The notes below the pieces were generated by a model. That model did not search any database. It had not been told where the DNA came from and saw only the letters and a program-made list of their open reading frames with translations. This document shows, in pieces, positions 23,985-32,803 of a stretch of DNA of 39,957 nucleotides. The position numbers were made by a program, and so were the translations under genes. The stretch comes from Arthrobacter sp. Soil736 (GTDB lineage: Bacteria; Actinomycetota; Actinomycetes; Actinomycetales; Micrococcaceae): assembly GCF_001428005.1 (NCBI RefSeq), contig NZ_LMSB01000031.1, positions 1 to 39,957 of the forward strand, written 5' to 3'. The first letter of the stretch is position 1; each line of letters begins with the position of its first letter.

Positions 23985-24215
23985 ATGCGGAGCTGAGTCG
24001 CTCGGCCTCATCGCGCCGTCGACTCAACTCGGCTCTGTGGACGCTGACTTCGCCGAGCCACGGTGATCGCGAGCCTGGCGAGGCGTTGCTCGTTTTTCGG
24101 TCAGGATGTCCATGCGGCCTGGGCTTGGTCGCCTTGCAGGACGCGGCATTTGACACAGGCGTGCCCATGAACGCATGTGATGGCGTAGGGCGGCAAGACG
24201 CTTTGTGGAGCGCAG
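23985..24215 (-). pseudogene. Integrase/recombinase C-terminal relic
   Basis: On the minus strand PPYAITCVHGHACVKCRVLQ resembles the Cys-rich tail PCxHEHACxRCxxL of large actinobacterial site-specific integrases. In a second frame SRSPWLGEVSVHRAELSRR matches the following EARxxxWLGEVxGL helix. A stop and a frame change separate the two, so it is a dead remnant. The match is from memory of the family. The surrounding gene-free 23892-24270 holds nothing else I can identify. Confidence 0.5.
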
Positions 24216-24270
24216 GAAGAACGCCGGTATCGGCGTTGATTTACGGCGCTGAGCAGTCCTAGGAACCGGC

Positions 24271-25308
24271 TTACGGCGCCTCGGTGGACTTGCCGGCGGC
24301 AGGTTTGCCTCCGGTGTCTGCTTTGGGTGCCGCTTCCTCCGCCTTGGCGCCGGTGGGGCTCCACTGATCCAGTCCCTTGAGCGGCCGGCCTATGAGAAGC
24401 AGTGTCGCCGGAGACACGGCTGACAACGTGAATACGAATGCCAGCAGGGCCATTTCTGTCCCGTTCAGCCGTCCTGCGCGCAGCAGGTCTAGACAGACCA
24501 AGATCAGCAGGAGACCCGCCAGGGACATCGCAGCCAGCAAAGGCACGACCAATTGGGACAGCTCGGTCCATCTCTTGAGCTGGTCGTTGATCGATGTGGT
24601 GACATCGACAGCGGCTTTGAGCATCAGATTTCTTTCGGCACGCGCTGTCACGTGCCCTTCGGTGATCCCCCCAGATTCTTCCAGCAACCGCTTCGCGAGT
24701 TCTGCACGCTGTGTCGGGTTCACGTGGGCCATAAGGGCGTTTTCCCGTGTCGGGGTCCAGGCGGCCCGCGCTGTACGGTCGGTTTCGAAGGATGTTGCCT
24801 TCTCGATCAGCGTTTTGGCTGCTGCCGCGGCGTCTGGTTTTTCCAGCGATGTCCACACCGAGTCAGGGATCGTGGGTACGCCTGTCATTACTTCTTGGGG
24901 GATAGACGCAGGAGGTGCAGGGGCTTCCGGAGGCTTGGGCTTCGCGGTTGCCGCCGTCGTTTCGGGTTGTTCGTTGGGCACCCCGCCTCCACCCGGCTGG
25001 GTCTCTGACACGAGGCGGACAACGGCACCCAGCAAAGTTTCCTCGGCACCGAGCTTGCCGCCAGACGCGTCCAGACGGTAGAAGGTGTATTCGAGGTCCT
25101 CCTGGGTGGCTTCGAGGACCAGGAATGAGTCCTTCCTGATCATGGCCATTGCCTGGAGGAGGTCATCGTCATTCGCAAACGTGCGTTCGACATCGACGTC
25201 CGTTGCATTTGCAACGGCGGGGACAACAGGAACCCAATCGTTGGCGCTCAGGTATTCCGCGGTGTGCTCGTGATCGAGTCTGATCCTGAGGCGGATTTTG
25301 CGGTCCAT
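24271..25308 (-). CDS. Two-helix membrane protein of unknown function
   Basis: A 345-residue protein. An N-terminal cytoplasmic domain of about 110 residues (DRKIRLRIRLDHEHTAEYL, DDDLLQAMAMIRKDSFLVLE) is followed by a Pro/Ala/Lys linker, a helical region rich in Ala, Glu and Arg (about 155-235), and two membrane helices near 250-275 (LVVPLLAAMSLAGLLLILVC) and 288-312 (ALLAFVFTLSAVSPATLLLI). It ends in a Lys/Ala/Glu tail. No family is recognised. GGGAG lies 6 bp before the ATG. The helix-pair arrangement resembles membrane effectors or sensors, but nothing adjacent supports that. It is flanked by relics on both sides. Confidence 0.6.
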   Translation of the reverse strand: MDRKIRLRIRLDHEHTAEYLSANDWVPVVPAVANATDVDVERTFANDDDLLQAMAMIRKDSFLVLEATQEDLEYTFYRLDASGGKLGAEETLLGAVVRLVSETQPGGGGVPNEQPETTAATAKPKPPEAPAPPASIPQEVMTGVPTIPDSVWTSLEKPDAAAAAKTLIEKATSFETDRTARAAWTPTRENALMAHVNPTQRAELAKRLLEESGGITEGHVTARAERNLMLKAAVDVTTSINDQLKRWTELSQLVVPLLAAMSLAGLLLILVCLDLLRAGRLNGTEMALLAFVFTLSAVSPATLLLIGRPLKGLDQWSPTGAKAEEAAPKADTGGKPAAGKSTEAP

Positions 25309-25489
25309 GTGGCACTCCCATTGGCATCGGCTGAACGCTCAGCAACAGGCTTGAGCGACAATGTAGACCCGCCAGCCACTGCTTGGGAAGTGATCTGAAG
25401 ATCATTATTACCCGTGGCGGGGGGCCAGAGGCAGATGCGATCCGGTGGTTAGAGTCGTGCGGCGCCGGACCCTGGATAGGCTCTCATTG

Positions 25490-25706
25490 TCTGGATGCCG
25501 CTCACAGTGTGCAACAAATCCTTGGTGACTACCAGGACAGCGTCGTCACCCGCGACCTGCTGCGCCGGCTCGGCGCCGAGGCCTTCGTTCAGGGCGAAAG
25601 CGGATTCAGCTACGGCCGGTTGCACGCGCTGGAACAATCCGTCGCACTGGATGCCGAGGCCCGTTTCCACCGGCAATGGAAGAAATTCCCGTCCGCTTCC
25701 CTGTAA
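25490..25706 (+). pseudogene. CHAD-domain C-terminal fragment
   Basis: From about 25490 the frame reads SVQQILGDYQDSVVTRDLLR and GFSYGRLHALEQSVALD, the last two helices of a CHAD domain, to a stop at 25706. The preceding codons (from 25383) do not resemble CHAD, and about 80 percent of the domain is missing. It is closer to the relic at 18818 than to the intact CYTH-CHAD protein. It could only be expressed as a short peptide. Confidence 0.7.
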
Positions 25707-25713
25707 AGAAGCA

Positions 25714-25741
25714 GTAGCAACGCCGGCGCCGGCGCTGCTAC
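25714..25741. terminator. Bidirectional hairpin terminator
   Basis: A 14-bp stem with one mismatch (GTAGCAACGCCGGC / GCCGGCGCTGCTAC) lies between the convergent CHAD relic and the gene ending at 25738, and includes that gene's stop codon. It would fold in transcripts from either side. Confidence 0.6.
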
Positions 25742-26253
25742 TTCACCGGCGCGGCGCGAAAGGCTTCGACGAACAGCTGTGCCTGTTCTTCGATGTACTG
25801 CTCCACCGGTATGAAGCTCGGCCGGGATGCAGGCTGATGCGTCCGGCTGACCGCTGCGATGTAGAGCCGGGCGGTGTCGGTGTCCAGAACGAGACGCGGT
25901 GGCGGGAACCATTCTGTCGCTCCTTCCTCTGGCGCGGTGTCCTCCAGATCTTGTTCCCGCGCAAGCTGCACGTATCCGATAATCGCGTCGGTGAGAGGGA
26001 TTCCGCTGCCAAGGCCGAACTCCAGCTCCCCCGACCGGGTGATGGTGAAGTACACCGGGCCATGCGGATGGTACGTCAGACCCTCAGCGGTGCGGCGGAA
26101 GAGGGCGTCCGAGACGGGGAAGGCGGTGTCGGGCAGCGCCGTGAGTATCCCGGCCGCGGCGTACGTTTCAAGTGTCCGGTGCCCGAGGGCCCGAAGGAAC
26201 GGCGCGAGCAACTCCAGCCGACGCCTCAATTCCCCTTGGTCCGGGTCATGCAT
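25738..26253 (-). CDS. Conserved-looking protein of unknown function
   Basis: A 171-residue soluble acidic protein. It has GPVYFTITRSGELEFGLGSG, a two-strand turn, and a helical C-terminus (FIPVEQYIEEQAQLFVEAFR). Codon use is typical of the window. No signal peptide or family is recognised. The ATG at 26253 has no clear ribosome site. It converges on the CHAD relic with a shared hairpin, and is divergent from the Pls-type synthetase gene, whose start is about 250 bp away. Confidence 0.6.
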   Translation of the reverse strand: MHDPDQGELRRRLELLAPFLRALGHRTLETYAAAGILTALPDTAFPVSDALFRRTAEGLTYHPHGPVYFTITRSGELEFGLGSGIPLTDAIIGYVQLAREQDLEDTAPEEGATEWFPPPRLVLDTDTARLYIAAVSRTHQPASRPSFIPVEQYIEEQAQLFVEAFRAAPVK

Positions 26254-26506
26254 GGCCCGATACTACCGCCGATGTTCCGGGTTGGTACCACTCCCATCAG
26301 ATGCCCCCTCTTTGTGGCCCTGGAGGCAGTGACCAGTGGCTGCTCCACAACTGTAGCCCTGCGCCGGGGTTCTCCGTGGCCTTCTTCGGCTTGCCGGGTT
26401 CCCCGGCTCCTGGAACTTGTGTCCTGGTCTGTAGCTGATTGTGGCTCTGAAGGAGCTGGGTAATATTCGCCAACGGGGCGGTTGATTAGCGCCGAAGCGT
26501 GCTGTC

Positions 26507-29500
26507 ATGGCCCGTTTCGGACACACTGGGAGGGTGACAGCCCACCGCCCGCAGCTGGCCCGCGCTGCCGACGCTCCCCCGCCGCGCACGTTGATTCAGA
26601 TCCTCCAGGAAACCGCCGAACGGTTCCCTGACTCCTCTGCCTTGGACGACGGGCGGACCTCGCTCAGTTATGCGGAGCTGCTCCGTGAGGTGAAGGCCTA
26701 CGGGCGGCGTCTCCATCAGGCCGGGATCGGCGCCGGAGACAAGGTCGGGGTGCGGATCCCTTCCGGGACAAACGAGCTGTACCTCGCGATCCTGGCCATC
26801 CTGTATGTCGGCGCCGCCTATGTTCCGGTCGACGCTGATGACCCGGAGGAGCGGGCACGCCTGGTCTTTGAAGAGGCCGGGGTCGCCGGGATCGTGCGTG
26901 CCGGCGAGATCATCATCTCCCCGGAGCGGGTCCGGCCCTTCCCGGCTCCGCGGCAGGCAACACCGGCCGATGATGCGTGGGTGATCTTCACCTCCGGGTC
27001 CACCGGCACTCCGAAGGGTGTGGCGGTCACGCATCGCTCCGCCGCGGCGTTCGTGGACGCCGAAGCACGCCTGTTCCTGCCGGAAGAACCGATAAACCCT
27101 TCCGACAGGGTCCTGGCCGGATTGTCCGTCGCGTTTGATGCCTCCTGCGAGGAAATGTGGCTGGCCTGGCGCAACGGCGCCTGTCTGGTCCCGGCCCCGC
27201 GGTCCCTGGTCCGGACCGGAATGGACCTCGGTCCGTGGCTGGTCACCAACGGCATCACCGTTGTGTCCACCGTCCCCACCCTCGCCGGCCTCTGGCCGGT
27301 AGAGACCCTGGAGGCGGTCCGGCTGCTGATCTTCGGCGGGGAGGCCTGCCCGCCGGAACTGGCCGCCCGGCTTACCGTGGACGACCGGGAGGTCTGGAAC
27401 ACGTACGGGCCCACCGAGGCCACCGTTGTCGCGTGCGCCGCGCGGATGGACGCGACAGGCCCGGTGCGGATCGGGCTGCCCCTGGGCGGTTGGGACCTGG
27501 CCGTCGTCGGCCCGGCCGGGATCCCCGTGGCAGAGGGCGAGATCGGGGAACTGATCATCGGCGGTGTGGGACTGGCAAGGTACCTGGACCCGGCCAAGGA
27601 CGCCGAGAAATACGCGCCCATGGACACCCTCGGATGGGCCCGGGCCTACCGCAGCGGTGACCTCGTCCGCTACGGGAGCGACGGCCTGATCTTTGTCGGG
27701 CGCGCCGATGAACAGGTCAAACTCGGCGGCCGCCGGATCGAACTCGGCGAAATCGATGCCGCCCTCCAATCCCTGCCCGGCATCCACGGCGCCGCCGCTG
27801 CCGTGCAGACCACAGCCGCAGGCAACCAAATCCTCGTCGGCTACCTGGTGCCCGCACCTGAGACCCTCCCGGATCTGTCTGAGGCGCGGGAACTGCTGGC
27901 CGGCCGACTACCGGCGGCACTGATTCCCATGCTGACGGCCGTTGATTCCCTCCCGGTCAAGACCAGCGGCAAGGTCGACAGGAATGCCCTGCCCTGGCCG
28001 CTCGACACCGCACCCTCAGGGGAATCGGGTCCGGGTCTGGACCTGGACGACCGGTCCGGGTGGATCGTGGAGCAATGGGCCGATGTCCTGGGGGCGGCCC
28101 CGGAAAGCCTGGACGCCGACTTCTTTGCCCACGGCGGCGGCAGCCTTGCCGCGGCCCGGCTGGTCTCGGCCCTGCGCGTGCGCTACCCCACCATCACGGT
28201 CGCGGACATCTACGCCCGCCCCCGGATCGGGGCACTGGTGGAACTGGCCCGCCTGTCCGCACCGGACGGCGGCAGCGAAGCGGCCGCCGGGACGGAACGC
28301 ACCGTGAAGCCGACCACAAAGAAGTCCCAAACCTTCCAGCTCCTGGCCGGGATCCCGCTGCAGCTGCTGGTGTCCATGCGGTGGCTGACGTATCTGATGG
28401 CCATCAACAACATCCTCGCCTCCGCGGGGGTGCTGCGGCTGGCCCCGACCGTGTCGTGGTGGTGGGTGCTGGCCTCCTGGGCGGTGTTCGTCAGCCCGTG
28501 GGGGCGGATGGCCGTCTCGGCCGCGGCGGCCCGGCTTCTGCTGCGCGGCGTCTCGCCGGGCAGCTATCCGCGCTCCGGGAAGGTGCACCTGCGGTTGTGG
28601 CTCGCCGAACAGATCTCGGACCTCTCCGGCGCAGTCAGCCTCGCCGGCGCACCCTGGGTCCCCTACTACGCCCGTGCGCTGGGCGCGAAGATCGGCAGGG
28701 ACGTGGACCTGCATTCCGTCCCGCCCGTGACAGGGATGCTGAGCCTGGGCGCGGGCTGCTCGATCGAACCCGAAGTGGACCTGTCGGGCTGGTGGATCGA
28801 CGGGGACCTGGTGCATATCGGACACGTCCGGGTCGGTCCGGGCGCCACCGTGGGGTCACGCAGCACCCTGATGCCCGGGACAAGGATCGGTGCCGGGGCC
28901 GAGATCGCACCGGGCTCGGCGGTCATGGGCAAGGTCAGGGCCAACCAGCGGTTCGCCGGTTCGCCGGCAGAACGCCTGGGCAAAGCGCAGCAGGACTGGC
29001 CCGCCCCGCCTCCGGCGCGGCCCGGTGCGCGGCTCTGGTTCCCCGCCTACGCCCTCGCCTCGGCGCTGCTGGCCACCATCCCCTACATATCGGCCGCAGC
29101 AGGAGCACTGCTGGTCGTCTGGGCCATCCGCGGCCAGGACTCGCTCTCGTCCGCCTGGCCGGTGCTGCTGTGGGCGGTCCCGGTGGCGGCGGTCATCTGG
29201 TTCACCTCCAACATGATCCTGATCGCCGCGATCGTCAGGCTGCTCGGGCACGGACTGGCCCCGGGCCACTACCGGGTCCGCAGCCTCACCGGCTGGCGGG
29301 TCTGGGCCACCGAACGCGTCCTGGACATCGCCCGGGACCTGCTCTTCCCGCTCTACGCCAGCCTGTTCACCCCAGTCTGGCTCCGGCTCCTTGGAGCCAC
29401 GGTCGGCCGGAACGTCGAAGCGTCCACCGTACTGTTGCTGCCGTCAATGACCACGGTCGGAGACGGAGCCTTCCTGGCCGATGACACCATGATCGCCTCC

Positions 29501-30469
29501 TACGAACTCGGCGGCGGCTGGATGAAAATCGGGCCGGCCAAGATCGGAAAACGGGCGTTCCTGGGCAATTCCGGCATGACCGGGGCCGGGCGCAGCGTCC
29601 CGAAAAACTCCCTCGTCGCTGTCCTGTCCGCGACACCGTCCAAAGCCAAGTCCGGGACATCCTGGCTGGGCAGCCCGCCGGTCCGGCTGCGCCGGGCACG
29701 GATGGACATGGACCAGAGCCTGACCTTCCACCCCCCGCTGCGGCTGAAGCTCTACCGGTCCTGCTGGGAGCTGGGCCGGGCCGTTCCGGTAATCCTGACC
29801 GCAGCCATCGCCACCGGCGTCCTGGCCCTCCTTGATCTCCTCGCCACCGCGGACGGCTACCTCACCGCGGCACTCCTGGGAACCGTCGTGGTCCTGGCCG
29901 CCGGCGCCGTGGCCGCGGGAAGCTCCGTCACGGCCAAATGGCTGCTAGTAGGACGGATCCGCCCCGGGGAACACCCGCTGTGGAGTTCATTCATCTGGCG
30001 CAACGAAGTCGTGGACACCTTCATCGAAATGGTCACAGCCCCCTGGTTCGCCCGGGCCGCGGCCGGCACCCCTGCCCTTGTGTGGTGGCTGCGCGCCCTC
30101 GGCGCCCGAATCGGATCCGGCACCTGGTGCGAAAGCTACTGGCTCCCGGAAGCGGACCTGGTCACCCTCGGCGCGAATTCCACCGTCAACCGCGGCTGCG
30201 TGGTCCAGACCCACCTCTTCCACGACCGCGTCATGAGCATCGACACCGTCACCCTCGAGCCCGGAGCGACCATGGGCCCGCACGGCGTCATCCTCCCCGC
30301 CGCCCGGATCGGGACCGGCGGCACCGTCGGACCGGCGTCCCTGGTCATGCGCGGAGAAACCGTCCCCGCAGGCAGCTACTGGATCGGCAACCCCGTCAGC
30401 CCCTGGACCGACCCGCCCGGGTCTACTGCGCGGGCCGCGGTTTCTGCACGGAAAGCCAGGGAGCCGTGA
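26507..30469 (+). CDS. Pls/PosA-type membrane non-ribosomal peptide synthetase
   Basis: A 1320-residue single-module synthetase, almost the length of Streptomyces epsilon-poly-lysine synthetase. The adenylation domain (about 25-500) has FTSGSTGTPKGV, FGGEACP, NTYGPTEAT, YRSGDLVR and KTSGKVDRN. The carrier domain has ADFFAHGGGSLAAARLV, with Ser546 for phosphopantetheine. Then come three tandem hexapeptide-type domains, each preceded by a pair of membrane helices (near 610-665, 835-905 and 1080-1145), the known Pls layout in which the three soluble domains join monomers. By eye against GrsA, the pocket reads D-A-E-S-I-G-T-V-V-K, close to the lysine code DAESIGSVCK. I infer an epsilon-poly-lysine-like or related diamino-acid polymer. 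The start is uncertain. Its stop overlaps the M1 peptidase start (GTGA). Confidence 0.88.
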   Translation: MARFGHTGRVTAHRPQLARAADAPPPRTLIQILQETAERFPDSSALDDGRTSLSYAELLREVKAYGRRLHQAGIGAGDKVGVRIPSGTNELYLAILAILYVGAAYVPVDADDPEERARLVFEEAGVAGIVRAGEIIISPERVRPFPAPRQATPADDAWVIFTSGSTGTPKGVAVTHRSAAAFVDAEARLFLPEEPINPSDRVLAGLSVAFDASCEEMWLAWRNGACLVPAPRSLVRTGMDLGPWLVTNGITVVSTVPTLAGLWPVETLEAVRLLIFGGEACPPELAARLTVDDREVWNTYGPTEATVVACAARMDATGPVRIGLPLGGWDLAVVGPAGIPVAEGEIGELIIGGVGLARYLDPAKDAEKYAPMDTLGWARAYRSGDLVRYGSDGLIFVGRADEQVKLGGRRIELGEIDAALQSLPGIHGAAAAVQTTAAGNQILVGYLVPAPETLPDLSEARELLAGRLPAALIPMLTAVDSLPVKTSGKVDRNALPWPLDTAPSGESGPGLDLDDRSGWIVEQWADVLGAAPESLDADFFAHGGGSLAAARLVSALRVRYPTITVADIYARPRIGALVELARLSAPDGGSEAAAGTERTVKPTTKKSQTFQLLAGIPLQLLVSMRWLTYLMAINNILASAGVLRLAPTVSWWWVLASWAVFVSPWGRMAVSAAAARLLLRGVSPGSYPRSGKVHLRLWLAEQISDLSGAVSLAGAPWVPYYARALGAKIGRDVDLHSVPPVTGMLSLGAGCSIEPEVDLSGWWIDGDLVHIGHVRVGPGATVGSRSTLMPGTRIGAGAEIAPGSAVMGKVRANQRFAGSPAERLGKAQQDWPAPPPARPGARLWFPAYALASALLATIPYISAAAGALLVVWAIRGQDSLSSAWPVLLWAVPVAAVIWFTSNMILIAAIVRLLGHGLAPGHYRVRSLTGWRVWATERVLDIARDLLFPLYASLFTPVWLRLLGATVGRNVEASTVLLLPSMTTVGDGAFLADDTMIASYELGGGWMKIGPAKIGKRAFLGNSGMTGAGRSVPKNSLVAVLSATPSKAKSGTSWLGSPPVRLRRARMDMDQSLTFHPPLRLKLYRSCWELGRAVPVILTAAIATGVLALLDLLATADGYLTAALLGTVVVLAAGAVAAGSSVTAKWLLVGRIRPGEHPLWSSFIWRNEVVDTFIEMVTAPWFARAAAGTPALVWWLRALGARIGSGTWCESYWLPEADLVTLGANSTVNRGCVVQTHLFHDRVMSIDTVTLEPGATMGPHGVILPAARIGTGGTVGPASLVMRGETVPAGSYWIGNPVSPWTDPPGSTARAAVSARKAREP

Positions 30470-31878
30470 CCGCCGAGCGCCAGCCCGCATCTAGGGAAGG
30501 AACCCGGGCCCGACCGGCCACCGCGGGCGGGGTAGCGCCGGACTTCTACACCCCGGGGCACGGAAGCGGCGACTACCAGGTCTCCCGCTATGAGCTGCAC
30601 CTGGACTACCAGGTCACGACCAACCGACTTGCCGGCCACGCTACCATCACGGCGCGGGCCTCCACAGCACTCATCACGATCACCCTGAACCTGGCCGGGC
30701 TGCGCGCGCTCGAGGTTCAGCTGGACGGGCAGCGCGTGACACGGTTCCTGCAGCGCGGCAACCAACTCACCATTACACCGGACCGGCCTCCGCCAGCCGG
30801 CACCGGTTTCAGCCTCGACGTCCGCTACGGCGGCACCCCGGCACCGCTCCGCGGCATCTGGGGCGGAGTCGGCTGGGAAGAACTCACCGACGGGGTCCTG
30901 GTGGCCGGGCAGCCCATCGGCGCGCCAACATGGTTTCCCTGCAACGATCATCCGAGCCAGAAAGCCAGCTTCGGATACACGATCACGACCGACGCCAACT
31001 ATCGGGTCATCTGCAACGGTGTCCTGATTTCACACCACGCCAACGGCAGCCGCGAAACCTGGGTTTTTGAACAATCAGAACCCATGGCAAGTTACCTCGC
31101 GAGTGTCCAGATCGGCCGCTACGACCTCCTGCCCCTGACGTTTCACGCCCATCCCCCGGCCCACCGGGCGGGCCGCCAGGAGGGGCCCGGTACCGTCCCC
31201 CAGTTCCTGGCGGCGCCGCCGGCCCTGATGACCAAAGCCCGGGCCGCCTTGGCACGCCAAGGGCAGATGATGGAGAGCTTCCAGACCTGTTTCGGGCCGT
31301 ACCCGTTCACCACGTACACCGTCGTTGTCCCCGGGGACAGACTCGAAATCCCGCTCGAAGCCCAGTCCCTGTCCGTCTTCGGACCCAACCACCTCAACCA
31401 GGGGTGGGAATCCCAGCGCCTCATAGCGCACGAACTGGCACACCAGTGGTTCGGAAACTCACTTACCGCCGCCACATGGGCCGACATCTGGCTCCACGAA
31501 GGATTCGCCTGCTATGCCGAGTGGCTCTGGTCAGAGACCTCGGGCAACTCCACGGCAGCAAACCGGGCCAGGGCCGCATGGCGCGGTCTGTCCGTCAACG
31601 CCCAGGACCTCGTGGTGGGCGACCCGGGCCCGGGCAGCATGTTCGATGAGCGGGTCTACACACGCGGCGCCCTCGCACTCCACGCCTTACGCCGGGCCGC
31701 CGGTGATGCCCTGTTCTTCAGCTTCCTCAGGGCCTGGACAGAGGAACACCGCTTCGGGTCCGTCAAGACCACGGACCTGTGTGTCACCGCCAACCGGATC
31801 TGCGGTGCAGTCCCGGGATTCGATGCCCGCACCATCCTCACGCCCTGGCTGTATCGACTGCAGCTGCCCACACTCTGA
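30466..31878 (+). CDS. M1-family zinc aminopeptidase coupled to the Pls-type gene
   Basis: A 470-residue metallopeptidase. The N-terminal beta domain (about 30-230) leads into the catalytic domain with HELAHQWFG (His322, Glu323, His326) and the third ligand Glu345 in LHEGFACYAEW. The exopeptidase loop, usually GxMEN, is replaced by PLEAQS, as in some actinobacterial M1 subfamilies. It lacks the large C-terminal helical domain of aminopeptidase N. The start is a GTG at 30466 inside the stop of the synthetase gene (GTGA), so the two are translationally coupled. Poly-lysine producers are known to encode zinc aminopeptidases that degrade the polymer, so a trimming or self-protection role is likely but inferred. 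No signal peptide is seen. Confidence 0.88.
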   Translation: MTAERQPASREGTRARPATAGGVAPDFYTPGHGSGDYQVSRYELHLDYQVTTNRLAGHATITARASTALITITLNLAGLRALEVQLDGQRVTRFLQRGNQLTITPDRPPPAGTGFSLDVRYGGTPAPLRGIWGGVGWEELTDGVLVAGQPIGAPTWFPCNDHPSQKASFGYTITTDANYRVICNGVLISHHANGSRETWVFEQSEPMASYLASVQIGRYDLLPLTFHAHPPAHRAGRQEGPGTVPQFLAAPPALMTKARAALARQGQMMESFQTCFGPYPFTTYTVVVPGDRLEIPLEAQSLSVFGPNHLNQGWESQRLIAHELAHQWFGNSLTAATWADIWLHEGFACYAEWLWSETSGNSTAANRARAAWRGLSVNAQDLVVGDPGPGSMFDERVYTRGALALHALRRAAGDALFFSFLRAWTEEHRFGSVKTTDLCVTANRICGAVPGFDARTILTPWLYRLQLPTL

Positions 31879-32036
31879 AGCCTCCCACAGCCAACCAAAC
31901 CCCACGCCGGCCAGGCGCTCCAACTACTGTCTAGGCGAAACTCCCGTTCTGGTGGCTACCCTGATCACTGTGGTCGCCGTTTACGCGGGGTGGCCGCCAG
32001 GATCAGCTCCTGGATCATCCGGAACTACCCGAGTTC

Positions 32037-32219
32037 ATGTCCGATGAGGGGTGTCGGGAAGGTCCGGTCGTACTCGGGCTTGCCTGGGATTCTTCAGACC
32101 GGCTGGTCCGCGCCGCTGCCGCCCTCGCCGCCGGCCTTGGTCTGCACCTGGTGTGTGCGCGTGTGGACCCGGCCAGCTATCTGACCGAGCGGGAGCCAGA
32201 TGATGCCGGGGTGCGCTAA
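32037..32219 (+). pseudogene. Universal stress protein, N-terminal fragment
   Basis: A 60-residue frame reading PVVLGLAWDSSDRLVRAAAA and LGLHLVCARVDPASY, the first strand, helix and second strand of a UspA-like domain of the type seen in Arthrobacter. It ends at TAA after about 45 percent of the domain, without the ATP-binding GxxG(x9)G(S/T) loop. The stop overlaps the end of the convergent gene by 4 bp, so the break was probably caused by a deletion there. Confidence 0.5.
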
Positions 32220-32803
32220 GGCCAGTGCAGCGCGACGCCCTCGGGGCGGTACTCCTTTACCTCGGCGATGGCCGGCTCCCAGATGCCGAAGGCAGTGCTG
32301 ATGTCTTCGCCGTTCCTGCTCCCGATCAGGGCCCTGACCAGCGCTGGGCTCAGCCCCGGCCCCCGGTGCCCGGACCGGACTCCTTCAGTGAGTGCGGAAG
32401 CGATCCGTTCAATACTCGTCCAGTTCGCACCGGCAACGGACAAGGCCACGGCTAATACGGCAGGATCCGTTGCCGCCGGCCCGGGGTAGTCACCGGATGG
32501 CGCAGTGCCGGAATAGCCAGCCTGGTACAGCTCCCACATCCACTGCGCCGCGTCCAGCACCGGCGTACCGGAACGGGTGGCCACCACCGCCTCGGCCGCG
32601 GGACCGGTCCAGCAGATCACGGCCCAACTGAAACGGTCAGGCCCGCGCGTCAGACCAAGAGGGTTCCCCCGGCACACCTGCCCCGTAATGACGGAGTTCA
32701 GGGGTCGCCCGGTTGCAACGCAGCCCAGTGTATGTCCGGCGTTGTGAACGGCGGCCATGAAGGGTTCTGCAGGGCTGTGATATGGCCCCGCGGGCAAGGC
32801 CAC
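32216..32803 (-). CDS. M41-like metalloprotease homologue with HNAGH (inactive?)
   Basis: A 195-residue protein. AVHNAGHTLGCVATGRPLNS resembles the zinc helix of FtsH-type (M41) or related peptidases (AxHEAGHAVxAxxxG), and WAVICWTGPAAEAVV resembles the later strand and helix with the AAE ligand segment. The catalytic Glu of HExxH is Asn21 here, so the His pair (His20, His24) could bind metal but the usual hydrolysis is unlikely. The start is a GTG at 32803 with GGAAG just upstream; an ATG at 32758 is an alternative. There is no ATPase domain and no membrane helix. It overlaps the Usp fragment by 4 bp in a tail-to-tail arrangement. Function unknown. Confidence 0.55.
   Translation of the reverse strand: MALPAGPYHSPAEPFMAAVHNAGHTLGCVATGRPLNSVITGQVCRGNPLGLTRGPDRFSWAVICWTGPAAEAVVATRSGTPVLDAAQWMWELYQAGYSGTAPSGDYPGPAATDPAVLAVALSVAGANWTSIERIASALTEGVRSGHRGPGLSPALVRALIGSRNGEDISTAFGIWEPAIAEVKEYRPEGVALHWP

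Noticed and set aside
26486..27829. 447-codon minus-strand open frame over the adenylation domain
   Set aside because: Antisense shadow of the synthetase; composition (Gly/Arg/Asp) typical of such shadows.
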